Below are positions 36,974 through 45,107 of a stretch of 64,000 bases of DNA, piece after piece. The translations under genes were made by a program, and so were the position numbers. Position 1 is the stretch's first letter. The number at the start of each line of letters is the position of its first letter. This DNA is from Tabrizicola piscis (GTDB taxonomy: Bacteria > Pseudomonadota > Alphaproteobacteria > Rhodobacterales > Rhodobacteraceae): assembly GCF_003940805.1 (NCBI RefSeq), contig NZ_CP034328.1:2400001-2464000 (forward strand), written 5' to 3'. The notes beneath the pieces were generated by a model that worked only from the letters and a program-made list of their open reading frames with translations, was not told the origin of the DNA and ran no database searches.

Positions 36974-37540
36974 TTACAAGGGCAGGTACCACAAGGCCAG
37001 AAACGGCCCCGCGCCCGACCGCATCGCATGCGCGATTCCCGGCGGGTTGTAGATGAACCCGTTCGGGCCGGGGTCGGTCCAGTCCATCGCCGCGTTCCAC
37101 CATTCCCCCGGCGTCAGCGACAGATAAACCTCCTCCGGTGCGTGGTGGTGGTCGGCATAGCGCACGCCCGGGGCCATCACCGTGACGCCGACCCACAGGT
37201 CATCCCGCGTCTCAAGCCCGCCCGGCCCAAGGATCACCGCATTGGCGTGCCCGTTCCAGAACGCTGCATCCGATGGGTCCGCAGACCCTCGCCGCGCCCA
37301 TGCCAGCTGTCCTTCAATCCCCGCAAAGGCCACAGCCAGCCCCGCCCGCGGCCCTTGCACGCCCGCCAGCGCCACACCCACCCAGTCGCACACCGGGAGC
37401 CGCGCCGGTTCCCCACCCGGCCTGCCGACCGACGCGTCCCAGCGTTCGATCACCGTCTCTGCCACGCGCCCAACCCGGGCCGCCCGCAGCGAAACATCCG
37501 AGGCCGCCAGAAACGCTTGCACCAAAGGTTGTCGGGTCAT
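36974..37540 (-). CDS. DMSP-lyase-like cupin (DddL/DddQ type)
   Basis: 188 residues, soluble, no signal peptide. The C-terminal cupin core has VTVMAPGVRYADHHHAPEEVYLSLTPGEWW, with the His cluster, the Glu and the Tyr of the metal site and general base, and the second cupin motif PPGIAHAMRSGAGPFLALWYL supplies the last His. This pattern is that of the dimethylsulfoniopropionate lyase family, which makes dimethyl sulfide and acrylate. No acrylate-using genes (acuI, acuK) are beside it, so physiological substrate is not shown by context. Other small cupins could look similar; DddL/DddQ-type is the best match I can make. Confidence 0.7.
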   Translation of the reverse strand: MTRQPLVQAFLAASDVSLRAARVGRVAETVIERWDASVGRPGGEPARLPVCDWVGVALAGVQGPRAGLAVAFAGIEGQLAWARRGSADPSDAAFWNGHANAVILGPGGLETRDDLWVGVTVMAPGVRYADHHHAPEEVYLSLTPGEWWNAAMDWTDPGPNGFIYNPPGIAHAMRSGAGPFLALWYLPL

Positions 37541-37556
37541 TGCGCACCAATCAGGA

Positions 37557-37632
37557 TGGTGACCCCGGATGGATTCGAACCATCGACCTGCCGCTTAGGA
37601 GGCGGCCGCTCTATCCCCTGAGCTACGGAGCC
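37557..37632 (-). tRNA. tRNA-Arg (anticodon CCU)
   Basis: A 76-base cloverleaf on the minus strand starts GGCTCCGTAGCTCAGGGGAT. The anticodon stem GCCGC/GCGGC encloses loop CTCCTAA, anticodon CCT. The T arm contains GGTTCGAATCC. Discriminator A and an encoded CCA end the gene at 37557. It reads AGG codons, rare in GC-rich genomes. Confidence 0.95.
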
Positions 37633-37687
37633 AGTCACTGCCCGTCATGCGTCGAAATGCGCCACAAGGCAACGGGTCAAGGCAATC

Positions 37688-37730
37688 GGGGAAAAGAAAA
37701 GGCGAGGCGGGGGAAAAGAAAAGGGGAGGC
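37688..37730. repeat. Polypurine tandem repeat, two units
   Basis: Two 21-base purine-rich units (37688-37708 and 37710-37730), each built as GGGG-AAAA-G-AAAA-GG-N-GAGGC, are separated by one G and differ at a single base. The strand asymmetry is extreme (nearly all purine on the plus strand). It sits 56 bases upstream of tRNA-Arg on that gene's 5' side. Function unknown. Confidence 0.7.
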
Positions 37731-37818
37731 AAGTTTTGGCCCACTACCCCCCCTTGGTCCGTCGCATCCGGGTTGAGAGCTTGTCTTGGATACGCAGGAT
37801 ATGGCCAGCACCGGTGGC

Positions 37819-37832
37819 TGTTAGCGCTAGCA
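37819..37832. promoter_or_regulatory. LacI-type operator 1
   Basis: TGTTAGCGCTAGCA is a 14-base near-perfect palindrome (one mismatched pair) with the central CG dyad typical of LacI-family operators. It lies upstream of the LacI-type regulator gene and there is no divergent metabolic gene, so autoregulation is the likely use. Confidence 0.65.
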
Positions 37833-37864
37833 GTATCAGATGAATGCGCCTTGGACAAGCCCGG

Positions 37865-37883
37865 CCTTTGGCGCTAACAAAGG
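37865..37883. promoter_or_regulatory. LacI-type operator 2
   Basis: Arms CCTTTG and CAAAGG flank GCGCTAA; on the minus strand this reads TGTTAGCGC, the same nine bases as the left part of operator 1. Two sites about 48 bases apart (centre to centre) could allow looping or cooperative repression at the regulator's own promoter. Confidence 0.5.
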
Positions 37884-37912
37884 GTATCCCAAGCCCGCGC
37901 CGGAACCTTGCA

Positions 37913-38929
37913 TTGACCAAACCCATCCCCGACCCGCGCCATACCCTGACACTGCGTGACGTGTCCGAAGCCTCTGGCGTCTCGGAAATGACCGTCTCCC
38001 GCGTGCTGCGCAACCGGGGCGACGTCTCGGCCCCGACCCGCGAAAAAGTGCTGGAGGCCGCGCGTGCCCTTGGCTACGTCCCGAACAAGATCGCAGGGGC
38101 CTTGGCCTCGCAGCGGGTCAATCTGGTTGGCGTCGTCATCCCGTCCCTGTCGAACATGGTCTTCCCCGAGGTGATGACCGGCATCTCTGCCGTCCTTGAT
38201 GGCACCGGCCTGCAACCGGTTGTTGGCGTCACCAACTACCAGCCCGACCGCGAAGAGTCGGTGATCTACGAAATGCTGTCCTGGCGGCCTTCGGGAATGA
38301 TCATCGCAGGGCTGGAACACACCGACGCCGCCCGCGCCATGCTGGCCCGTGCCGGCATCCCCATCGTCGAGATCATGGATATCGACGGTGACCCCATCAA
38401 CCATGCCGTCGGCATCTCCCACCGCCGCGCCGGGCGTCAGATGGCCGAGGCGATCCTTGCCGCAGGCTACCGCCGCATCGCCTTTCTCGGCACGCAAATG
38501 CCGAACGACCACCGCGCCAAGAAACGGCTCGCCGGGTTTGAAGAGGCGTTGGCCAAGGCGGGCCAATCGCTGGTGGACCGCGAATACTACTCGGGCGGTT
38601 CGGCACTGCTGAAGGGGCGCGAGATGACCGCCGCGGTCCTTGCCCGATCCCCCGATGTGGATTTCCTCTACTATTCGAACGACATGATCGGCGCTGGGGG
38701 CCTGCTCCATTGCCTTGCCGCCGGCCTCGACGTTCCGGGCAAGATCGGTCTGGCGGGCTTCAACGGGGTAGAGCTACTCGATGGTCTGCCGCGCAAGCTT
38801 GCCTCAATGGACGCCTGCAGGCTGGAAATTGGCCGCCGCGCCGCCCAACTGATCGCCGACGCGCCGGCAGAGGCGCAAGTGACGGAGCTGTTCCCCACGC
38901 TTCAGGCGGGCGATACGATCCGGGGCTAA
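37913..38929 (+). CDS. LacI-family transcriptional regulator (GntR-like)
   Basis: About 338 residues from TTG 37913; an ATG at 37844 is possible but would place operator 2 inside the gene and adds a non-conserved tail. The helix-turn-helix LTLRDVSEASGVSEMTVSRVLRNRGDVSAPTREKVLEAARALGYVPN is complete with the hinge helix KIAGALAS. The effector domain follows (VNLVGVVIPSLSNMVFPEVMTGI, then DFLYYSNDMIGAGGLLHCLAAGLDVPGKIGLAGFNGVEL). Overall it resembles gluconate-type regulators. The neighbours are a tRNA and a convergent mtaB, so its target genes lie elsewhere. Two palindromic sites upstream suggest autoregulation. Confidence 0.88.
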   Translation: MTKPIPDPRHTLTLRDVSEASGVSEMTVSRVLRNRGDVSAPTREKVLEAARALGYVPNKIAGALASQRVNLVGVVIPSLSNMVFPEVMTGISAVLDGTGLQPVVGVTNYQPDREESVIYEMLSWRPSGMIIAGLEHTDAARAMLARAGIPIVEIMDIDGDPINHAVGISHRRAGRQMAEAILAAGYRRIAFLGTQMPNDHRAKKRLAGFEEALAKAGQSLVDREYYSGGSALLKGREMTAAVLARSPDVDFLYYSNDMIGAGGLLHCLAAGLDVPGKIGLAGFNGVELLDGLPRKLASMDACRLEIGRRAAQLIADAPAEAQVTELFPTLQAGDTIRG

Positions 38930-39033
38930 GGGGCAGTCCTGCCGGTCTTTCAGACGCCCGCAGGAAGACCGCAAAACCCTAACACCTGGTAAATGGCGCA
39001 CCGTAACGCATTGAAATCATGGAAAACTTCAAA

Positions 39034-39050
39034 TGTCCCTGCCCGGGACA
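39034..39050 (-). repeat. 17-base hairpin repeat downstream of mtaB
   Basis: On the minus strand the sequence is TGTCCCGGGCAGGGACA: six-base arms TGTCCC/GGGACA around a five-base centre. The same 17 bases occur at 50560-50576, in both cases right after a gene stop and in the same orientation relative to that gene. It is seven bases beyond the mtaB stop. A transcript-end function is plausible. Confidence 0.6.
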
Positions 39051-39056
39051 TCACCG

Positions 39057-40307
39057 TCAGGCCAACAGCCGCGCCCCGTCCTGACCCAAGGCCCTGACGT
39101 CCAGAATGGCCCCCTCCGGCTGGTCCGTGGCAAAGGCAACCTCGGCGAACCCCTCGGTCCGGCCGACCCGTGCCCCCTCAGTCAGTACCCGGTGGACCTT
39201 CCCCACCTGCCCCCGAAGATGCCGCCCCAAGGCCACATCCCCCGCCGCCCGCAATCTTGCGGCCCGGTCCTTGATCTCCGGCCCCCGCACCGCCGGCATC
39301 CGCGCCGCCGGGGTGCCCTTGCGGGCCGAGTAGGGGAAGACATGCAGGAAGGTCAGCCCGCACTCCTCCACCAGCTTCAGCGATTGCTGGAACATCGCCT
39401 CGGTCTCGGTCGGGAAGCCAGCGATGATGTCCGCGCCGAAGACCATGTCGGGCCGAAGGCTGCGCGCCTCTTCACAGAACCGGATGGCATCATCCCGCAG
39501 GTGGCGGCGTTTCATCCGCTTCAGGATCAGATCATCCCCGGCCTGCAGCGACAGGTGCAGATGCGGCATCAGTCGCGGCTCGGTCGCGATCGCCTCCATC
39601 AGCGCGGGGTCGGCTTCGATCGAGTCGATGGAGGATATCCGCAGGCGCGGGATCGTTGTCAGCCGAAGGATCCGGCGCACGAGATCCCCAAGGCGCGGCG
39701 TGGCAGGGAGGTCAGCCCCCCAACTGGTCAGGTCAACCCCGGTCAGCACCACCTCGTTGAACCCCCGGTCCACCAGCCTCTGGATCTGCTCCACCACCAC
39801 ACCCGCCGGAACCGACCGCGAGTTGCCCCGGCCATAGGGAATGATGCAGAAGGTGCAGCGGTGGTCGCAGCCGTTCTGAACCTGCACATAGGCGCGGTGG
39901 CGGCCAAAGCCGTCGATGAGGTGGCCCGCCGTTTCCCGCACCGACATGATGTCATCAACCTGCACCCGCTCGGTCACCCCGATCAGGTCCGGGGCTGCAA
40001 GGCCAGTCCAGGTTGAGGCTTGCATCTTTTCGTGGTTGCCGACCACCCGGGCCACTTCCGGCATGGCGGCAAAGGTCTCAGGCTCGGTCTGCGCGGCGCA
40101 ACCCGTGACGATGATCGACGCGCCGGGGTTTTCCCGCGACAGGCGGCGGATTTCCTGCTTGGCCTTCCGCACCGCCTCGGCCGTGACGGCGCAGGTGTTG
40201 ACGATGACCGCATCCGACAGGCCTGCGGCGGTGGCGAGGTCCTTCATCGCTTCCGTCTCATAGGCGTTCAGACGGCAGCCCAGCGTCGCGAAAACCGGCG
40301 CGTTCAT
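39057..40307 (-). CDS. mtaB: MtaB, tRNA t6A37 methylthiotransferase
   Basis: 416 residues. The N-terminal MTTase domain has [33 protein letters not shown] and [10 protein letters not shown] with three cluster cysteines; the radical-SAM motif [18 protein letters not shown] (C-x3-C-x2-C) follows near residue 145; a TRAM-like C-terminal region ends the protein. It adds a 2-methylthio group to t6A at position 37 of tRNAs reading ANN codons. Overlaps dapF as ATGA. Confidence 0.95.
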   Translation of the reverse strand: MNAPVFATLGCRLNAYETEAMKDLATAAGLSDAVIVNTCAVTAEAVRKAKQEIRRLSRENPGASIIVTGCAAQTEPETFAAMPEVARVVGNHEKMQASTWTGLAAPDLIGVTERVQVDDIMSVRETAGHLIDGFGRHRAYVQVQNGCDHRCTFCIIPYGRGNSRSVPAGVVVEQIQRLVDRGFNEVVLTGVDLTSWGADLPATPRLGDLVRRILRLTTIPRLRISSIDSIEADPALMEAIATEPRLMPHLHLSLQAGDDLILKRMKRRHLRDDAIRFCEEARSLRPDMVFGADIIAGFPTETEAMFQQSLKLVEECGLTFLHVFPYSARKGTPAARMPAVRGPEIKDRAARLRAAGDVALGRHLRGQVGKVHRVLTEGARVGRTEGFAEVAFATDQPEGAILDVRALGQDGARLLA

Positions 40308-41155
40308 CGGTGGGCGGCCACATAGTCGGCAGACAGCACGCCGTCGAACACCCGCGCGACGGGGCCGGTCAGCCAGACGCCATCGTCACGCCAGTCCACC
40401 TCCAGCTCACCGCCGTCCACTTCCAGCGCGACCCTTGGGCCGATCATGCCCCGCAGATGTGCTGCCACCGCCGTAGCACAAGCCCCCGATCCGCAGGCGA
40501 GGGTGATCCCGGTCCCCCGCTCCCACACGCGCATCCGCATCCGGCAGGGCGAGATCAGGGAGGCAAATTCGACATTCGTGCGCTGGGGGAACAGGGGGGC
40601 ATGTTCGATCTGCGGGCCAAGGATGGCAAGGTCGACGGCCTCGGCATCCGGTACGAAGTGCACGCAATGCGGGTTGCCCATCCCCACCGCCACCGGATCA
40701 CCGGCAAGGGGCAAGTGCAGGTGGTCCACCTCTTGCGACAGGGGGATCGATGCCCAGTCCAGTTGTGGATGGCCCATGTTCACCCAGATCCGGCCATCCG
40801 CTGCCCGCTCCGCCCGCAGCCCACCGCGCGCGGTGACGAGGGACACTTGCTCCACCCCCAGCCCGCGCATCACATGATCGGCCACGCAGCGGGTGGCGTT
40901 GCCGCAGGCCCCGGCCTGCGTGCCGTCACTGTTCCAGAACACCAGCCCGAAGTCGGCCCCGTCAGCATCCGTGATCTCGGCAAGCTGGTCAAAGCCCACG
41001 CCCCGGTTCCGGTCGCCAATCGCGCGGGCCAGACCGGGCGTCATGACTGCGCCAGTCACCGGCCCGCGCCCGCGCAGGTCGATCACCACGAAGTCATTGC
41101 CTGCACCGTGCATTTTCATGAACGGCAGGCCGCCTGGCGCTGCGTTGTCTTTCAT
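40304..41155 (-). CDS. dapF: DapF, diaminopimelate epimerase
   Basis: 283 residues from ATG 41155. N-terminal [19 protein letters not shown], catalytic Cys in [13 protein letters not shown] (near residue 83) and second Cys in [18 protein letters not shown] (near residue 227) are the DapF active-site pair. It interconverts LL- and meso-diaminopimelate for lysine and peptidoglycan. Its stop overlaps the mtaB start, a coupling I know from Rhodobacterales. Confidence 0.97.
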   Translation of the reverse strand: MKDNAAPGGLPFMKMHGAGNDFVVIDLRGRGPVTGAVMTPGLARAIGDRNRGVGFDQLAEITDADGADFGLVFWNSDGTQAGACGNATRCVADHVMRGLGVEQVSLVTARGGLRAERAADGRIWVNMGHPQLDWASIPLSQEVDHLHLPLAGDPVAVGMGNPHCVHFVPDAEAVDLAILGPQIEHAPLFPQRTNVEFASLISPCRMRMRVWERGTGITLACGSGACATAVAAHLRGMIGPRVALEVDGGELEVDWRDDGVWLTGPVARVFDGVLSADYVAAHR

Positions 41156-41250
41156 GCTGGGCCATATACGCCCACCTGACCGCTTTTGCCAGAGCCGCAC
41201 GTTTTTGCCCTTGACCCCCGGGACGGCCTTGCCTAATCACGCGCCTCGTG

Positions 41251-41326
41251 GGGCCGGTAGCTCAGTTGGTAGAGCAGCTGACTTTTAATCAGCGGGTCAC
41301 AGGTTCGAATCCTGTCCGGCTCACCA
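41251..41326 (+). tRNA. tRNA-Lys (anticodon UUU)
   Basis: A 76-base cloverleaf beginning GGGCCGGTAGCTCAGTTGGT. Anticodon stem CTGA/TCAG region encloses loop CTTTTAA, anticodon TTT. T arm has GGTTCGAATCC, and CCA is encoded at the end. A perfect 12-base terminator stem follows seven bases later. Confidence 0.97.
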
Positions 41327-41332
41327 CCACAA

Positions 41333-41366
41333 CAGAAAGCCCGGGCCGCAAGGTCCGGGCTTTCTG
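41333..41366. terminator. Terminator between tRNA-Lys and the convergent membrane-wHTH gene
   Basis: CAGAAAGCCCGG (41333-41344) and CCGGGCTTTCTG (41355-41366) are exact complements around a ten-base loop. The outer A/T pairs give T-rich sequence on both strands, so it can serve the tRNA on the plus strand and the gene ending at 41385 on the minus strand. Confidence 0.75.
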
Positions 41367-41384
41367 CGTTTCGGATCATCGGTG

Positions 41385-42089
41385 TCAGATCATCCGGATG
41401 GTTTCCTTGCCCACTGCCAGCACATAGCCGCGCCGCGCGATGGTCTTGACCAGAAGCTCTGACACCAGCTGGTTGCCCAGCGTGTCACGCAGGCGCTTGA
41501 CGCGGGTGGCACCAGCCGCCTCGTCGCAGTCCGCCTCATTCCGGCCAGAGATCACCGCCTCGATCTGGGCGCCGGTCAGCACCTCATCATCCATGCGGGC
41601 TTCGGCAAGGACCGACAGGGTTTCCAGCGCGGCCTCGGTCAGGGCGAATTCCAGATCGTTGATATAGACCGCCCGCGCCTCGCGGCTGATCATCAGGCTG
41701 GCCACCTGAATGCCGGACCGCTGGATCGCCGAGATACGGCGGTTCAGCGCGATGATGGTGACAAGAAACACCAGTGTCGCGATCAGGAGGGCGGTGGAGA
41801 AGACCAGCAGCACGAAGATCACGCTGCGATAGCTGGCCAGAACTTCGGAAAACGAGGTCCCGGACTGGGCCAGGATTTCCAGCAGCTTGATCTCGGCCAA
41901 AGTATTCAGATCGTCGTTTTCCACGAAGATCCGTTCGACCTTGGCGTTGAAAGCGTTCGCATCGGGCAGGTTGAGAAACAGGAACAGGGCCGCGCCCAGC
42001 AGGATCAGGACGATGGCGGCGATACCGAAGGCAACCACGCGGTTGCCCGCCTTGAGGCTTTCAGTAACGGAGGAAATAGGCTCCGGCAC
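41385..42089 (-). CDS. Membrane protein with C-terminal winged-helix (OmpR-like) domain
   Basis: 234 residues from GTG 42089 (AGGAAAGG upstream); an ATG 18 bases earlier would overlap the upstream gene further. Two membrane helices are visible (RVVAFGIAAIVLILLGAALFLFLNL and SVIFVLLVFSTALLIATLVFLVTIIAL) with about 50 periplasmic residues between. The C-terminal 95 residues resemble a Trans_reg_C winged helix: FALTEAALETLSVLAEARMDDEVLTGAQI, then RVKRLRDTLGNQLVSELLVKTIARRGYVL. ToxR-type regulators have the opposite order (DNA-binding domain first). It could be a membrane-bound regulator or a protein-interaction fold. I do not recognise a named family. Confidence 0.75.
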   Translation of the reverse strand: MPEPISSVTESLKAGNRVVAFGIAAIVLILLGAALFLFLNLPDANAFNAKVERIFVENDDLNTLAEIKLLEILAQSGTSFSEVLASYRSVIFVLLVFSTALLIATLVFLVTIIALNRRISAIQRSGIQVASLMISREARAVYINDLEFALTEAALETLSVLAEARMDDEVLTGAQIEAVISGRNEADCDEAAGATRVKRLRDTLGNQLVSELLVKTIARRGYVLAVGKETIRMI

Positions 42090-42345
42090 TTGCTTTCCTT
42101 TCCTCAAGACCGTCGGCGCCGAATGTGGACAGAACGTTCAGCAACGTCCAGCCATCGCGTGCCAGCCTCGGCGCCAATTCGCCTTCGGCTGCTCCGGGCG
42201 AACAATTGCCGTCCGATACCTGCGCCACACCGTAGTGCAGCTTCAAGGGCTCATCGCGTTTGGCCTTGTAGTCCGCATAGCATTCCGCCGCGGCAGGCCC
42301 GGCAAGGGCCAGCGCAAGGGCGGTTGCGGTCAGTAGTCTTTTCAT
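42061..42345 (-). CDS. Small exported protein of unknown function
   Basis: 94 residues with a clear signal peptide (MKRLLTATALALALAGPAAA, cleavage after about residue 20). The mature part has two Cys (ECYADY and DGNCSPG) that could form a disulfide, a YKAKRDEPLKLHYGVAQV segment and LARDGWTLLNVLSTFG. No family recognised. It precedes and overlaps the membrane-wHTH gene by 29 bases, so the two are likely one operon, and it could be a periplasmic partner of that protein. Confidence 0.75.
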   Translation of the reverse strand: MKRLLTATALALALAGPAAAECYADYKAKRDEPLKLHYGVAQVSDGNCSPGAAEGELAPRLARDGWTLLNVLSTFGADGLEERKASAGAYFLRY

Positions 42346-42606
42346 TTTTTCCGCTCCGGGTGGGAGGCTGCTCGATTACCACCAAAGAATGCGCGCGGGC
42401 AGTCTGATATTCAATATCACAACGCTTTTTCCGCCCTTGCTATCGGATAGCAACGCCCGTCCGCCCCAGTGTTATGGCTTAGCAGGGGGGTGTTATTGCT
42501 TACGGCATCGGCAGGGGGAGAGGGTTGGGCATCGGGGTCAGAAACCGGGATGTGCAAGCTGGCGCATTTCGGTGACCAAAGACCCAAAGTCAAACAGGAG
42601 GCCGGA

Positions 42607-43071
42607 ATGTCCGTCGAATTCAGAAGCAAGTCAAAAAGCATCGCTTCGCGCGGGGTTGGGGAAAGTGGCATCTCGGGTCGCCGTTTCGCAACCGGGCTGA
42701 CGGGGGGCGCGCTTGTGCTGGCGCTGGTGCTTGGGGCGGCAATGCCAGCCAAGGCCGACAAGAAGGATGATCTGGCCAAGGCGCTGATTGCGGCGCTGGT
42801 TGTCGGGGCCATCGTGAACGAGTTGGATGCAGAGCCGCGGGATAGGTACGAACCTGTCAAGCAAAAGCGGGTGCCTTCGGTCTGTGAGATTTCCATCGAC
42901 GGGGCGCAGCGGTCAGTCAGCCTGTATTCGGAAAACTGCCTGCGGCGCGAAGGGTTCACCCAGCGTCTGCCGCGCAACTGTGCTAATGAAGCGCGCGTCT
43001 TCGGCCGGGCGGATCGGGTCTTTTCCGCACAATGCCTGCGGAATGCCGGGTTCCGGCTTTCCGGGCGATAA
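42607..43071 (+). CDS. Exported protein of unknown function with conserved Cys pattern
   Basis: 154 residues from ATG 42607, preceded by AGGAGG; in-frame codons upstream have no such site. A long basic N-region (about 30 residues) leads to a hydrophobic stretch ([22 protein letters not shown]) that should be a signal peptide or anchor. The mature region contains a short Ala/Leu helix ([20 protein letters not shown]) and four Cys (VCEISI, ENCLRR, RNCANE, AQCLRN), consistent with two disulfides. I do not recognise the family. The 261 bases upstream (42346-42606) show no other feature. Confidence 0.75.
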   Translation: MSVEFRSKSKSIASRGVGESGISGRRFATGLTGGALVLALVLGAAMPAKADKKDDLAKALIAALVVGAIVNELDAEPRDRYEPVKQKRVPSVCEISIDGAQRSVSLYSENCLRREGFTQRLPRNCANEARVFGRADRVFSAQCLRNAGFRLSGR

Positions 43072-43086
43072 GCCCCATGCGCGTTC

Positions 43087-43113
43087 GGGCGGGGGTGCCC
43101 TTGAACCCCGCCC
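43087..43113 (+). terminator. GC-rich hairpin between the exported protein gene and rnhB
   Basis: GGGCGGGG (43087-43094) and CCCCGCCC (43106-43113) form an 8-bp stem with an 11-base loop, 16 bases past the preceding stop. No T tract, so termination may need Rho. Confidence 0.4.
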
Positions 43114-43186
43114 AAGCCTGGGGGGTGGAAGGGTGAGCAGCTTTCACCCCCTTTTTCCGCAGCGCGATCCGGTATATCGCGCTGGG

Positions 43187-43817
43187 ATGCGTCATCCTGA
43201 CCCCGATTTCAGCTATGAGACCGCGACCCTGACTGCAGGGGCCAGTCTGGTTGTGGGGGTGGATGAGGCGGGCCGCGGGCCGCTGGCAGGGCCGGTCACG
43301 GCCTGCGCGGTCCGGCTGGATCCCGACCGCATTCCGAAGGGCCTGCACGATTCCAAGCTGTTGACGGCCGCCCGGCGTGAGGCGCTTTTTCAGGAGATCA
43401 CCGCCACGGCCACAATCTGCGTCGCCCATGCCACTGTCGAGGAGATCGACACCCTGAACATCCTGCGCGCCAGTCATCTGGCGATGGAGCGCGCGGTGGC
43501 GGGGCTGTCTGCCGATCATGCACTGATCGACGGCAATATGATCCCCTGCGGGCTGGGCTGCAAAGCGACGGCCATCGTCAAGGGCGATGCCAAATGCCTG
43601 TCGATCGCAGCCGCCTCGATCGTGGCGAAAGTGACGCGGGATCGGATCATGGTGGATTTGGCGCAACAGCACCCCGGATACGGCTGGGAAGTGAACGCCG
43701 GTTACCCCACCAAGGCGCATCTGGCGGCGCTGCTAAATCTTGGTGTGACCCCTTGGCATAGACGTTCATTCCGCCCCGTCCACAACATATTGTATCAAGA
43801 GATTTCTGTAACCCCTT

Positions 43818-43819
<2 letters not shown>
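43187..43819 (+). CDS. rnhB: RNase HII
   Basis: 210 residues from ATG 43187. The catalytic [12 protein letters not shown] motif (residue 27 region) with Asp-Glu, then [10 protein letters not shown] and [24 protein letters not shown], and [21 protein letters not shown] are all RNase HII landmarks. It removes ribonucleotides and primers from RNA-DNA hybrids. Its TGA is the start of a GANTC site (43818-43822) that belongs to the ccrM upstream cluster. Confidence 0.96.
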
Positions 43820-45029
<1,210 letters not shown>

Positions 45030-45045
45030 GTTTCACAGTCACGCC

Positions 45046-45070
45046 TGTCCCCCGGACCGCCTGGGGGACA
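45046..45070 (+). repeat. Hairpin after ccrM related to the 17-base repeat
   Basis: Arms TGTCCCCC (45046-45053) and GGGGGACA (45063-45070) are exact complements around a nine-base loop. The outer TGTCCC/GGGACA pairs match the 17-base hairpins at 39034 and 50560, and like them it sits just after a stop codon. Confidence 0.55.
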
Positions 45071-45074
45071 CCTG

Positions 45075-45104
45075 CCCCGCCGTGATGTCACGGCGGGGTT
45101 TTTT
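45075..45104 (+). terminator. Intrinsic terminator of ccrM
   Basis: CCCCGCCGTG and CACGGCGGGG form a ten-base stem with a four-base ATGT loop and are followed by six T (45099-45104). This is a textbook Rho-independent terminator. It ends three bases before the convergent gene's stop at 45108. Confidence 0.9.
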
Positions 45105-45107
45105 CAA

